Assembly (NCBI GenBank): GCA_964415835.1
Contig: CAYQCA010000002.1
Span: 15,507-79,506, forward strand
Origin: Ruminiclostridium sp964415835
GTDB lineage: Bacteria > Bacillota > Clostridia > Acetivibrionales > DSM-1351
Length of the DNA stretch: 64,000 nucleotides
Direction: 5' to 3'
How positions within the stretch are numbered: position 1 is the first letter of the stretch; each line of letters starts with the position of its first letter. The notes under the pieces are model-generated. The model had not been told where the DNA came from and made no database searches. It was given only the letters and a program-made list of their open reading frames with translations. Below are positions 1 through 8,833 of the stretch, in pieces. Both the position numbers and the translations under genes were made by a program.

Positions 1-1
1 T

Positions 2-763
2 GAAACAAAAGGTTACGATGCAGTCAAATTCGTCGGACTTAGAAATTTTATCGATGTAATCCAGGACTCGGAATTTAAAAGTACACTGTTTAATACAGTT
101 TCATATACCGTCTGGTCACTTCTCATCGGATTTTTAGTTCCAATTTTTGTAGGAATCATACTGAATGAAATGGTTAACTTCAAAGCTTTCTTTAAGTTTT
201 CCGTATATTTTCCCACAATGGTTCCGGGAATTGCATGTGCTCTCTTATGGTACTTTATGTTTGACCCGGGAAAAGGTGGACTTCTCAACTCAATATTAAT
301 TCAGCTGGGATTGCCTCAGTCATCCTGGTTGCAAAATCCTCAGCTCACAATACCCTTGATCGTCATAACTATGACCTGGAAAGGGTTTGGTGGTACGGCG
401 CTGATTTATCTGGCAAGCCTGCAGGGCATCAATCAGGAATTGTATGAAGCCTCTATCATTGACGGAGCAAGCCTTGTTCAGCGTATCCGCTATATTACTT
501 TGCCCCAGATTGCCAACATTATATTACTTATGCTTATAATGCAGATCATCGGTGTTTTTCAGGTAATGGCCGAGCCGCTTACCATGACTGACGGAGGACC
601 GAACAATGAATCAACAAGCCTGATGCTGCAGAGTTACTTTTACGCCTTTAGATATTTCAGGGCGGATAAATCAATGGCCCTCGGTGTGATTACATTTGTA
701 ATGCTCGCTTTGCTTACGGTAATTTATCAGGTATTTAGCAGGAAGGCAACTTTGGACGAATAA
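2..763 (+). CDS. Sugar ABC transporter permease, MalF-like (5' truncated)
   Basis: Inner-membrane permease subunit of a CUT1-type sugar importer. The reading frame is open from base 2, so the N-terminus lies outside the window and about 253 residues are seen. Several hydrophobic segments are visible. The cytoplasmic EAA loop that docks the ATPase is clear: EASIIDGASLVQRIRYITLP, about 100 residues before the C-terminus. A second permease follows 14 bp downstream and no ATPase gene is nearby, so a shared ATPase encoded elsewhere probably drives it. The adjacent GH94 phosphorylase suggests a beta-linked disaccharide or short oligosaccharide as cargo; that is inference. The family assignment is firm, the substrate is unknown. 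Confidence 0.9.
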   Translation, partial: ETKGYDAVKFVGLRNFIDVIQDSEFKSTLFNTVSYTVWSLLIGFLVPIFVGIILNEMVNFKAFFKFSVYFPTMVPGIACALLWYFMFDPGKGGLLNSILIQLGLPQSSWLQNPQLTIPLIVITMTWKGFGGTALIYLASLQGINQELYEASIIDGASLVQRIRYITLPQIANIILLMLIMQIIGVFQVMAEPLTMTDGGPNNESTSLMLQSYFYAFRYFRADKSMALGVITFVMLALLTVIYQVFSRKATLDE

Positions 764-777
764 GGAAGGGAAATTTC

Positions 778-1671
778 ATGGCTACTTTAGAAGAAAAACG
801 TACAGGAATTATTAATTCCATAGAAATGAAAAAGACAAAATATAGAATGGCATATTGGATTTTATTTCTTGTGATGGTTCTCATTTCACTGATATGTCTG
901 CTGCCTCCCGTATGGATTCTTTTATCCAGTATGAAGGATATCAAGGAATTTTATAAAATACCGCCAACAATTTTACCGGAGACCTTTCAGCCGGAGAAAC
1001 TTATCGAGACCTGGAATAAATTAAAGTTTTTCAGGTATTATATCAATACACTGGAATTAGCGGCAGGCTGTGTGGTATTTTCTGTTGTCATCAACGGTTT
1101 GGCAGGATATGTTCTGTCCAGGCTGAAGCCAAAGGGAAGTGGTTTGTTCCTTTCCCTTATGATCTGGACCATGCTGATGCCGGCCTCCTTGAGTCTTGTA
1201 CCATTATTTAAGACAATGATAAAATTACCTCTTTTGGGGATTAATTTAACAAATACATATATCCCTATGTGGCTGATATCCGGAGCCAGTGCCTATTTTG
1301 TACTAATTTTTAAAGGATTTTTCGACAGTATTCCGATATCACTTTTGGAAGCTGCCCGCCTTGATGGTTGCGGAAACCTTAAGATATTCTATAAGATTAT
1401 CGTTCCTTTGAGTAAGCCGATCATAGCTGTAGTAAGCATATTTACCGTAAACGGGGCCTGGGGAGATTTTCTGATGCCCTACCTGATAATAAAGGATCCG
1501 GAAAAATACACCGTAATGGTAAGAATATTTACCATGCGCGGTTCGGTCGGTTTTGCACTGGATATCCAGATGATTGCTCTGGTTTTTGCCATCATCCCGC
1601 CGGTAATACTTTTCTTGTTCTTCCAGAAGCACATTATGCATGGATTTACATTAAGCGGAATTAAGGGGTGA
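778..1671 (+). CDS. Sugar ABC transporter permease, MalG-like
   Basis: Second permease (297 aa) of the CUT1 importer. It has an N-terminal cytoplasmic stretch, a first membrane helix at about residues 25-45, and a conserved EAA loop (EAARLDGCGNLKIFYKIIVP) in the last third. It ends with the hydrophobic helix and short basic tail usual for MalG-type subunits. An AAGGAAGGG ribosome-binding site lies 6 bp before the ATG. It is co-transcribed with the truncated permease upstream (14 bp gap) and the GH94 gene downstream (7 bp gap), so import and intracellular phosphorolysis of the sugar are probably coupled. Confidence 0.92.
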   Translation: MATLEEKRTGIINSIEMKKTKYRMAYWILFLVMVLISLICLLPPVWILLSSMKDIKEFYKIPPTILPETFQPEKLIETWNKLKFFRYYINTLELAAGCVVFSVVINGLAGYVLSRLKPKGSGLFLSLMIWTMLMPASLSLVPLFKTMIKLPLLGINLTNTYIPMWLISGASAYFVLIFKGFFDSIPISLLEAARLDGCGNLKIFYKIIVPLSKPIIAVVSIFTVNGAWGDFLMPYLIIKDPEKYTVMVRIFTMRGSVGFALDIQMIALVFAIIPPVILFLFFQKHIMHGFTLSGIKG

Positions 1672-1678
1672 TTGAACT

Positions 1679-3955
1679 ATGTTTAATAAAGATTATTACA
1701 ATAAAGGTGAATATATTGTATCCGACCCCCTTCAGAAGAAATATCAGGACAATTTTCTGTTCAATGAGCAGATTTTTTCTTATGTAACTCATACGGGGAT
1801 GGGATACTCAAGATATACCGATGAAAATGATTACACAACAAATATTATCCATGGAACTATTGACAACCAGCAGTACGAGCACAGCAGAATGGTTTACATA
1901 AGGGATAATATTACAAAAGAATTCTGGTCTGTAGGGTGGGAGCCGGTCTGCAAGCCTTATGAAAAGTATGAGTGTAAAATTGGGTTTAACTATACCACCA
2001 TTACCAACATTACCGAAGGGGTAAAATGCAAATGGACCATTCTGGTTCCTCGGGGCAGTGATCCTGTGGAGCTGTGGAACGTTGAAATAGAAACAAATAC
2101 ACCAAGAAATCTGAGTGTTTATCTATATTCTGAGCTCTCACTGCTGACCACCATTCCTACCTATGGGCATGATGGGTACATGAGCGCAGTATACAATCCG
2201 GAGGTCAACGGTATCACGGTTAAAAAAAGCGCCCAGGCCTTAATTGATAAGCTGAATTCAATATCCGTCATACCTTCCCGGAAGCCGGACTATTACACCT
2301 GCAGCCGATTTGACTTTATGGGTTTGTACAGGACTTTTGCAAATCCGCTGGGACTGGATAGCAAGCTTCCCGATTCCATTGCTTCCAAGGAGCGGATTTG
2401 TGCCGCTTTTCAGTATGACTGTATTGTGGAAAGACAGTTTTCTCTGAATCAAATGATCGTCGGACATCACTCTGGACAGGATCTGACAAGTGCTATTGAA
2501 AAATACAGAGATTTTGCCAAGGTCTTTCAGGATACGGCTGATTGGGTACAGGAGAGGTTCGGTAAATTGTATATCCGAACCGGTAATTCATCACTGGACA
2601 CAATCACAAATACCTGGAACAAACAGATGATCTTATTCGGGGCGATACATTGCCGGTGGGGAATAAAGGGCTATCGGGATGTGGTACAGCACAGCCAGGG
2701 AGTGCTTTATTTTGACGCTGAACTTACCAGAAAAAGCTTGATTAAGTCGCTTCAGTTCCAGTATTCAAACGGTTTTGCGGTCAGATCCTACCCTGTTGTC
2801 TATGAAGATTCAAAAATGCATTATAGCGACAGTGCCTCCTGGCTGCTTTATGCTGTTTCAGAATATGTGAAGGAAACCGGAGATACTGATTTTCTCAAGG
2901 AGGAAGTCACTTTCCTTGACGGAGGTAAGGCAAGTGTTCTCAAACATATGGAGCTGATTATCCATTCATTATATGAGGACCGCGGTGAGCACGGCTTGGT
3001 TAGAATCCATGGCGGAGATTGGAACGACTCTCTCACTCATGTAGGGAGAGAAGGACGTGGGGAGAGTGTATGGCTTTCCATGTTCCTGACAAAGGGTTTG
3101 CTGATCTATGCCGAGCTTCTGGAATTTTTGGGACAGGATGCAGGCTGCTATTATTCCATGTATGAAGAACTTAAGCAGGATATCAATAAAAATGCATGGG
3201 ACGGCGAATGGTATGTGCGTGCTTTTAATGACAAGGGCGGCAAGCTGGGCTCCAAAGAAAATGAAAGAGGCTTGATATTCTTGAATGCGCAGTCCTGGGC
3301 AATTATCTCCGGGGTTGCAGACCAGGAAAAAATAAAATGTATACGCAGATCCATTAAAAAATACCTGCATACAGAGTACGGTTATATATTGAACTATCCC
3401 ACATACACATCGCTGGATGAGAATGTGGGAAGAATGAGCTGCATGGAACCGGGGACAGCGGAAAATGGCTCTATCTACATGCATGGCAATGCATTTCTAA
3501 TCTATGCTTTACTAGGCATCGGGGACAGCGAAAATGCGTATAGTGTTTTAAAATCCATTCAGCCGGATAATCCCTTACTGGCGAATAAACCGGTTTGCCC
3601 GTATATTTACGGCAACTGCTACTATGGCCCGGATCACAAAAAGGAAGCCGGGAAAATGGAGTTCAGCTGGATTACGGGTTCCGTAAACTGGCTGCTGCAA
3701 AGTATCGTTGAACTAATGCTGGGAATTCGGAGAACCTATGAAGGTCTTGTGATTAAGCCTGTGCTTCCGGAAGAATTTAAGCAAGTGGAGGTTTTCAGGG
3801 AATACCGCGGTTGCAGATACCATATTGTGATAAATAATAAAGGCAGGAATGTGAAAAGTATTACACTGAACGGAGCAGTGCTGGATACTCTCAAAGTACT
3901 ACCTGTAGTGAAGGATAATGCAACGATCAACCTTGTTCAGGTTGAATTGGAGTGA
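1679..3955 (+). CDS. GH94-family sugar phosphorylase
   Basis: A 758-residue protein with the layout of GH94 inverting phosphorylases: an N-terminal beta-sandwich, a helical linker, an (alpha/alpha)6 catalytic barrel and a C-terminal beta-sheet domain. The catalytic segment reads GGDWNDSL around Asp447 and is followed by GRGESVWLSMFL, the typical 'DWND...GESVW' block. RDVVQHSQG resembles the conserved RD..QD phosphate-binding region. There is no signal peptide, so it acts in the cytoplasm. Known members reversibly cleave beta-linked disaccharides such as cellobiose, chitobiose or laminaribiose with phosphate to give a sugar 1-phosphate. Specificity cannot be read from sequence alone. At 758 aa it is slightly shorter than typical cellobiose phosphorylases (about 800). 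Confidence 0.85.
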   Translation: MFNKDYYNKGEYIVSDPLQKKYQDNFLFNEQIFSYVTHTGMGYSRYTDENDYTTNIIHGTIDNQQYEHSRMVYIRDNITKEFWSVGWEPVCKPYEKYECKIGFNYTTITNITEGVKCKWTILVPRGSDPVELWNVEIETNTPRNLSVYLYSELSLLTTIPTYGHDGYMSAVYNPEVNGITVKKSAQALIDKLNSISVIPSRKPDYYTCSRFDFMGLYRTFANPLGLDSKLPDSIASKERICAAFQYDCIVERQFSLNQMIVGHHSGQDLTSAIEKYRDFAKVFQDTADWVQERFGKLYIRTGNSSLDTITNTWNKQMILFGAIHCRWGIKGYRDVVQHSQGVLYFDAELTRKSLIKSLQFQYSNGFAVRSYPVVYEDSKMHYSDSASWLLYAVSEYVKETGDTDFLKEEVTFLDGGKASVLKHMELIIHSLYEDRGEHGLVRIHGGDWNDSLTHVGREGRGESVWLSMFLTKGLLIYAELLEFLGQDAGCYYSMYEELKQDINKNAWDGEWYVRAFNDKGGKLGSKENERGLIFLNAQSWAIISGVADQEKIKCIRRSIKKYLHTEYGYILNYPTYTSLDENVGRMSCMEPGTAENGSIYMHGNAFLIYALLGIGDSENAYSVLKSIQPDNPLLANKPVCPYIYGNCYYGPDHKKEAGKMEFSWITGSVNWLLQSIVELMLGIRRTYEGLVIKPVLPEEFKQVEVFREYRGCRYHIVINNKGRNVKSITLNGAVLDTLKVLPVVKDNATINLVQVELE

Positions 3956-3975
3956 ATCAAAGGGGTTGATGATAA

Positions 3976-6036
3976 GTGAAAGACATGTTTTTTGTTCCCG
4001 ATAATTATGTACCGGTCAGCGAGTTTTTTTCTTCAGGTGTTGAGGTACAGATTCCTATGACTCTCCTGGACTTTGTAAGGGAGAGGCAGCAACAAATCCG
4101 TGTTGCGTATTGGGATGGTTGCAAAACAGAATTTCTGAAACCGGACAGGTTGGATTTGGAGCAGGGAACTGTCGGGCTGAGCGGTAAGAGCAGCGGGGCA
4201 TTCACGGTAGTATTGGAGAACTTTGTGAATGACTTTCCTGTAGTTACCCATTGGAATGCAAAGATTAATAACAATAGAGGCGGATTTTGGCAGGGTGCTG
4301 CCGACGGGGTTGGAAAGCTTGATATTGACCTGGACAACCAAACCGTAATAAACGAGAAACCTATATATGATCAAAATTTTGCCAGTCCCTATACATTTTT
4401 AACAGATAGATATATGTTTTTTTCGGAAAAAAGCCTAAATGAGAAAGTACCGGGATATGAACGATATATCGGAGAAAATTACAGCCTGTTTCAGGTCACC
4501 GACAAGCTTGCTCTGTGGCTTTCAGGTAAGGCGTTAAAGGAAACCGGCTATCCTATCCTCTACAAAAACTACCCTGATTTTGAATTACAGGAGAATATAC
4601 CGGCCTTTCAGATTGTCAACAATTACATCGTTGCCTGGAACGAAGAAACACCCAGTCTGGCTACTTTTGTTTTGCCGCCTTTTTGGCGAGCCGATACACA
4701 AAAGCATTACCCAATCTTGTTCAGCGGATTTTATGACAGCAATGAAAATACGTTTCAAACCATAGGGCCTTCCTTTCTGAATATTCTTGGGAATTTGCTG
4801 CGGGAGACAGGAGAGCCTGTGGTAGGCATCCTCTGGAACGGAGGAGGTTCCATTGGAGCCAGAACCTTTCAGCATTCTGCCTTTCACAACCTTTCGGAGC
4901 TGTTTGGGATTGCTGCACAGGAATTTTCAGGGGACCCTGAAAGCATTGTGGCAGTAGGCGGCTCACGAGGCGGAATCACTGCGCTTGTGGCTGCAAGCAA
5001 CTCCTATCATGATAATTACAGAATAAAATATGCGGTTAGCTATAACCCCATTGTGCGTTTCGGAGAACAGGAATGGGAGATGCCCAATCCTACCTGTCCT
5101 CTGGTATATTCCGCAATCACTGAAGATACGGGCTATAAGCTGGCATGGATGAGAAACTGGAGGGATCAGATTTCCGAACTGACGGGAGAAGCATTGTTTC
5201 TGAACAATCTCTTCGGCACCTGTGACAGGTCTGTTGCCAATGAAGTTCTGTGTCCGGCCTCGAAGCAGTTTGCCAAATCCGTTAGTGAAAAAGGTACAAA
5301 GGTTTTTTTGGCGGCAGGTACCCATGATGCTTTTGCTACAAAGGATGGCATCATAGACTTTGCAGATCTCTTGAGAAGTCATGGGGTTCAGGTTCATCTG
5401 CAGTTTGGCTACAGGTTCGGCCACAACAACGCTACGAACCTATATGACACAGCTGGAGGCTTTTTAAAGGATATTATACTGGGAAAAGAAAAGGAACTGT
5501 CCGGAATAAGCCATTACCGGAGATGCAGCAAGGATGCAGCAGAGTGGGAAAAATCAGAACAGTTTTCACCGAAACGCCAGCCGGTATTCTTTGAAGGGCC
5601 AAAAAAAGCTGCGCTGGGCGATAAGGCTGTTATCAATATTGTTGGGGAGGCCGGAATGTCCTATGCTCTAAAATTGTATAAAATCGAGGACCCGGCATGG
5701 TTGGAGCATAAACAATTGGTCGTCCTCGATGAAGGGCGAATACTCGTTGAGGGAGTTCTGGAACCAAAAACACGGAACCTGAATGGTATATCCTATTTTA
5801 AAAGCTTGATTGGATTTGACTGCTCGTATATTAAAGGCTTTTATCTGTATGAGCTCTGCTATACCCTTTGTGATACCAGGGAATGGGTCAAAATACCCGC
5901 TGAAAATGTACCTCAGCCGGGAGTTGAAGCCTATCCTGTGTTGGAGCTTTTAAACCATTATCCTGCAGTAAGCGGAATTGAAATGGCCAGGATGCAGGAT
6001 GTGAAAGCCATTGGGTGGGGATTGAGTGAGGAATAA
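3976..6036 (+). CDS. Alpha/beta-hydrolase-fold protein, probable esterase
   Basis: A 686-residue cytoplasmic protein starting at GTG, with an AAAGGGG ribosome-binding site and 20 bp after the GH94 gene. The middle part carries a serine-hydrolase nucleophile elbow, GGSRGG, with Ser330. AGTHDAF and FGHNN downstream are plausible places for the acid and histidine of a catalytic triad. Residues 1-250 look like a beta-rich accessory domain and the last 150 residues like another beta domain. I do not recognise a named family. Its position in a sugar-import and phosphorolysis operon suggests that it removes an ester substituent (acetyl or similar) from the imported sugar, but this is inference. Confidence 0.55.
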   Translation: MKDMFFVPDNYVPVSEFFSSGVEVQIPMTLLDFVRERQQQIRVAYWDGCKTEFLKPDRLDLEQGTVGLSGKSSGAFTVVLENFVNDFPVVTHWNAKINNNRGGFWQGAADGVGKLDIDLDNQTVINEKPIYDQNFASPYTFLTDRYMFFSEKSLNEKVPGYERYIGENYSLFQVTDKLALWLSGKALKETGYPILYKNYPDFELQENIPAFQIVNNYIVAWNEETPSLATFVLPPFWRADTQKHYPILFSGFYDSNENTFQTIGPSFLNILGNLLRETGEPVVGILWNGGGSIGARTFQHSAFHNLSELFGIAAQEFSGDPESIVAVGGSRGGITALVAASNSYHDNYRIKYAVSYNPIVRFGEQEWEMPNPTCPLVYSAITEDTGYKLAWMRNWRDQISELTGEALFLNNLFGTCDRSVANEVLCPASKQFAKSVSEKGTKVFLAAGTHDAFATKDGIIDFADLLRSHGVQVHLQFGYRFGHNNATNLYDTAGGFLKDIILGKEKELSGISHYRRCSKDAAEWEKSEQFSPKRQPVFFEGPKKAALGDKAVINIVGEAGMSYALKLYKIEDPAWLEHKQLVVLDEGRILVEGVLEPKTRNLNGISYFKSLIGFDCSYIKGFYLYELCYTLCDTREWVKIPAENVPQPGVEAYPVLELLNHYPAVSGIEMARMQDVKAIGWGLSEE

Positions 6037-6249
6037 GCTGCAAAAAGTGTTTTTTAAATAATGCATATGAATTTATATGTTTGTAATGCTTCGTAAATGC
6101 TTGCTAGGAGCTATTTGAAAGTAGTACACTAAAATTTGTAAATTCCAATACATAGATTTTATTATTACACATATAAATCCTCTTGTAATTGCGTAATTCC
6201 AGACGACACATATAAAGCTTTATACGCTTAAGGAAAATTTACATTAACC

Positions 6250-6278
6250 TTGACATGTCTCAAATTTTAGTATTGATT
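6250..6278 (+). promoter_or_regulatory. Possible promoter of the isomerase-like gene
   Basis: A perfect -35 hexamer TTGACA lies at 6250-6255. The -10 region is weak: TTGATT at 6273-6278 with 17-bp spacing is the best fit. The operator palindrome starts about 28 bp downstream of it, a position suited to repression. Confidence 0.4.
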
Positions 6279-6305
6279 ATTTCCAAAGTAGATGATAAAA
6301 TATGC

Positions 6306-6325
6306 TTACGCAAACGTTTGCGTAA
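6306..6325. promoter_or_regulatory. 20-bp perfect palindrome, LacI-type operator
   Basis: The sequence ttacgcaaacgtttgcgtaa is identical to its own reverse complement. The central CG flanked by AAA/TTT half-sites is the hallmark of LacI/GalR-family operators. It lies 52 bp before an isomerase-like gene whose downstream neighbour encodes a LacI-family protein, which is the likely binder. A CcpA cre site is the alternative, since the core also resembles cre. Confidence 0.75.
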
Positions 6326-6377
6326 TTTTTAAGACTTCTTATTGATACCAAGAAATTGGGGAATGGGGTAATGTAAA

Positions 6378-7757
6378 ATGTATAAAAAAATAAAAATGGC
6401 GTTATGTCCTATCGGAAAATTTGTTTTCAGTCATGAGGATGCGAAGGTTTACAAAAGGAAAATTGAAGAGAAATTGGACGATATGGGAGTATCCTATATT
6501 GGAATAGATAGTGCAATTACTGATGGAATAATAAGGTCTCACAGTGATATAGAACCGGTTGTCAAATATTTGAAATCTCAAGATGTAGATTGCCTTTTCA
6601 TACCCCATTGTAATTTTGGGACCGAAAGCGCGGCTGGGATGATAGCAAAAAAGATGGGAGTTCCAGTACTACTTTGGGGACCAAGGGATGAAGCACCTTT
6701 GGAAGACGGAACAAGGCTTAGAGATTCTTTGTGCGGTATGTTTGCATCAAGCAAGGTGATGTCGAAGCTGGGTGTCCCATTTACTTATATTGAAAACTGC
6801 GAAGTTGAGGATGAGGCATTTTTTGTGGGAATAGACAGGTTCTTAAGAGCTGCTAATGTCGTAAAGAGGCTCAAGGGAGCAAAAATTGGAATGGTAGGTA
6901 ACAGGATAGATTTCTTCTGGAGTACTATTATTGATGAAAGCGACCTTCTCCAGAAGTTTGGTATTGAAATACTTCCTATAGACTTGTCAAAGGTTATCCG
7001 TTTAACTAGAGAAAAAGCTGAAGAAGGAAGGAATGAATACCTGAATGAAATAAAAGTACTGGGACAAAAGCTGGACATTTCCAGTATGACTGAACAGGGA
7101 ATGATCAATGTTTTATCACTCAGGGATGTAATATATGATTTTGCGGTAAGTAACAAGCTTTCAGCTGTAGCAATAGAGTCATTCATGTCGCTTATAGATG
7201 AATTGAATGCCTGCATGAGCTTTGCCCAGGCGCAGGTATCAGACATGGGAATTCCATGCATTTGCGAAAGTGATATACATGGTGCGGTTAGTTCAATAAT
7301 AATTGAGGCTGCTGCCTTGAATACAACACCTTCATTTTTTGCCGACCTGACGGTGAGACATCCTGAGAACGACAATGGTCTCCTTCTATGGCATGACTCC
7401 TTCCCTTTGAGCCTAAAAGCAGAGGACTCGACCGGCAAACTGGGATCACACTGGATACTGCCTAATTTTAAACCTGGCATGTGCCACTGGAGATTAAAAG
7501 ACGGTGAAGTCACCATCGTACGTTTTGATGGAGAAGCTGGTGAGTATAAGCTTTTAGTAGAGAAAGCGAAAACAGTACCGGGACCAGTTACTCAGAACAC
7601 ATATGTATGGGTCGAAGTGGAGGATTGGAAAAAGTTCGAGAAAAAAGTAATCGAGGGTCCATATATTCATCATACCTCGTGTATTTACGGGGATTATTGT
7701 GATATCATAAAGGAAGCATGCAAATATGTAAATGGTCTCAGTTTTGATGGGGATTAA
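6378..7757 (+). CDS. L-fucose/L-arabinose isomerase-like protein
   Basis: A 459-residue cytoplasmic protein resembling the L-fucose isomerase/L-arabinose isomerase superfamily. It has two Rossmann-like N-terminal domains (residues 1-160 and 160-320) and a C-terminal barrel. Residues such as E237, the acidic segment around SFMSLIDEL and the CESDIHGAVSS region correspond in general layout to metal- and substrate-binding parts of the family. These enzymes interconvert aldoses and ketoses with Mn2+. Members of this subfamily are often uncharacterised and substrate identity is unknown. The gene is preceded by a LacI operator and followed after 34 bp by a LacI regulator, so it is probably induced by its sugar substrate. 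Confidence 0.7.
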   Translation: MYKKIKMALCPIGKFVFSHEDAKVYKRKIEEKLDDMGVSYIGIDSAITDGIIRSHSDIEPVVKYLKSQDVDCLFIPHCNFGTESAAGMIAKKMGVPVLLWGPRDEAPLEDGTRLRDSLCGMFASSKVMSKLGVPFTYIENCEVEDEAFFVGIDRFLRAANVVKRLKGAKIGMVGNRIDFFWSTIIDESDLLQKFGIEILPIDLSKVIRLTREKAEEGRNEYLNEIKVLGQKLDISSMTEQGMINVLSLRDVIYDFAVSNKLSAVAIESFMSLIDELNACMSFAQAQVSDMGIPCICESDIHGAVSSIIIEAAALNTTPSFFADLTVRHPENDNGLLLWHDSFPLSLKAEDSTGKLGSHWILPNFKPGMCHWRLKDGEVTIVRFDGEAGEYKLLVEKAKTVPGPVTQNTYVWVEVEDWKKFEKKVIEGPYIHHTSCIYGDYCDIIKEACKYVNGLSFDGD

Positions 7758-7791
7758 TAACTCATAATACTCTATATACCGGGGTGAATGG

Positions 7792-8796
7792 ATGGTAACA
7801 ATCAAAGATATTGCAAAAATGGCTGGAGTAAACGTTTCTACGGTATCCAGGGCATTAAGCGGAAGCAGTGAAGTTGGAGAGGAAACAACCAGGAAAATCA
7901 GGGAGATAGCCGATAAACTTGGCTATATCCCTAATTTTTCTGCAAGGGCTCTCGTAGGAAAGAATACTAAATTGATTGGCGTAATAGTGCCTGAAATAAG
8001 CAGTAACTACTATGCACAAATAGTAAATCACATAGAGGGAGAACTGAACAAAAAAGGGTACTCACTGATAATTGGAGCAACAGGCTTCAAGACTGAAAAG
8101 GAAATTCAAGTCATGGAGATGCTTATAAGCAGGAAGGTGGATGGAATTATTTTTGCTGGCTCAATAAACAAACAGCTGGATGAACAAATGACAGATTTTC
8201 GGAAGAAGCATTCCTTACCTGTTGTATTTCTTGAACCTATTTATCCAACAAAGTTATACGACAATATTTTAATTGACCAGGAACATGGAATCAATCTGGC
8301 TATAGAGCATTTAGCAGCGCTTGGGCATAAGGATATTGGCTTTATTAGTGAGGATATCTCTACAAAGACAAGATTTTCAAGTTTTACATCAGCATTAATG
8401 AAAAAAGGTTTAAAACTGAATGAGAAGTTTATAAAAACAGGTGCTGAAAGATTTGAACTTGGAGGCTACCTTCGTATGAAGGAGCTTCTAATTGAAAAAG
8501 AAAGACCTACTGCAGTTTTTGCAGTATACGACTATATGGCTATTGGAGCTTTAAAGGCAGCTCATGAGGAAGGAGTCAGAATTCCTGGTGACATGTCAAT
8601 GATAGGATATGACAACATAAGGGAATCCGAGTTCCTGATAAGTCCTCTGACTACTGTGTTTCCTCCTGTACGAACAATGGCTGAAGCAGGGACAGGGGTG
8701 TTGATTGAAAAAATAGAAAATAAGGATAATAAGGTTATAAAGCAGATTTTGCTTAAACCCGAACTAGTAATTAGACAAACTACGACAATTATGTAG
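7792..8796 (+). CDS. LacI-family transcriptional regulator
   Basis: A 334-residue DNA-binding repressor. The N-terminal helix-turn-helix (KDIAKMAGVNVSTVSRALSG) and hinge helix (NFSARALV) are canonical, followed by a periplasmic-binding-protein-like sensor domain from about residue 60. The conserved 'AVFAVYDYMAIGALKAA' and 'IGYDNI' segments of the sensor core are present. Start is ATG with GGGGTG upstream. It probably binds the palindrome at 6306-6325 and controls the isomerase-like gene and itself. The inducer is unknown. A converging terminator lies between it and the next gene. Confidence 0.93.
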   Translation: MVTIKDIAKMAGVNVSTVSRALSGSSEVGEETTRKIREIADKLGYIPNFSARALVGKNTKLIGVIVPEISSNYYAQIVNHIEGELNKKGYSLIIGATGFKTEKEIQVMEMLISRKVDGIIFAGSINKQLDEQMTDFRKKHSLPVVFLEPIYPTKLYDNILIDQEHGINLAIEHLAALGHKDIGFISEDISTKTRFSSFTSALMKKGLKLNEKFIKTGAERFELGGYLRMKELLIEKERPTAVFAVYDYMAIGALKAAHEEGVRIPGDMSMIGYDNIRESEFLISPLTTVFPPVRTMAEAGTGVLIEKIENKDNKVIKQILLKPELVIRQTTTIM

Positions 8797-8799
8797 TCA

Positions 8800-8833
8800 A
8801 AGCCTGAACAGGAGTCGACCTCTTTTCAGGCTT
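8800..8833. terminator. Bidirectional terminator between convergent genes
   Basis: Perfect 9-bp stem AAGCCTGAA (8800-8808) and TTCAGGCTT (8825-8833) with a 16-nt loop. It lies between the LacI gene and the convergent response-regulator gene and overlaps the latter's stop codon. A T-rich stretch follows on the plus strand. Confidence 0.65.

Larger units (their letters stand above)
6037..6377. other. Intergenic region with no gene seen
   Basis: 341 bp, strongly AT-rich. No open frame with a ribosome-binding site was found. It holds the promoter and 20-bp operator palindrome for the downstream isomerase-like gene, listed separately. No clear terminator hairpin follows the preceding operon. Confidence 0.6.

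Noticed and set aside
2969..3484. 171-codon open frame on the minus strand.
   Set aside because: It lies fully inside the GH94 gene in another frame and has no family resemblance.
6347..6357. ttgataccaa upstream of the isomerase-like gene resembles part of the 47-bp shared promoter element.
   Set aside because: The match does not extend beyond about ten bases and there is no -10 box at the matching distance.
6785..7516. 243-codon open frame on the minus strand.
   Set aside because: It is opposite the isomerase-like gene, which has family motifs, a start site and an operator; the minus-strand frame has none.
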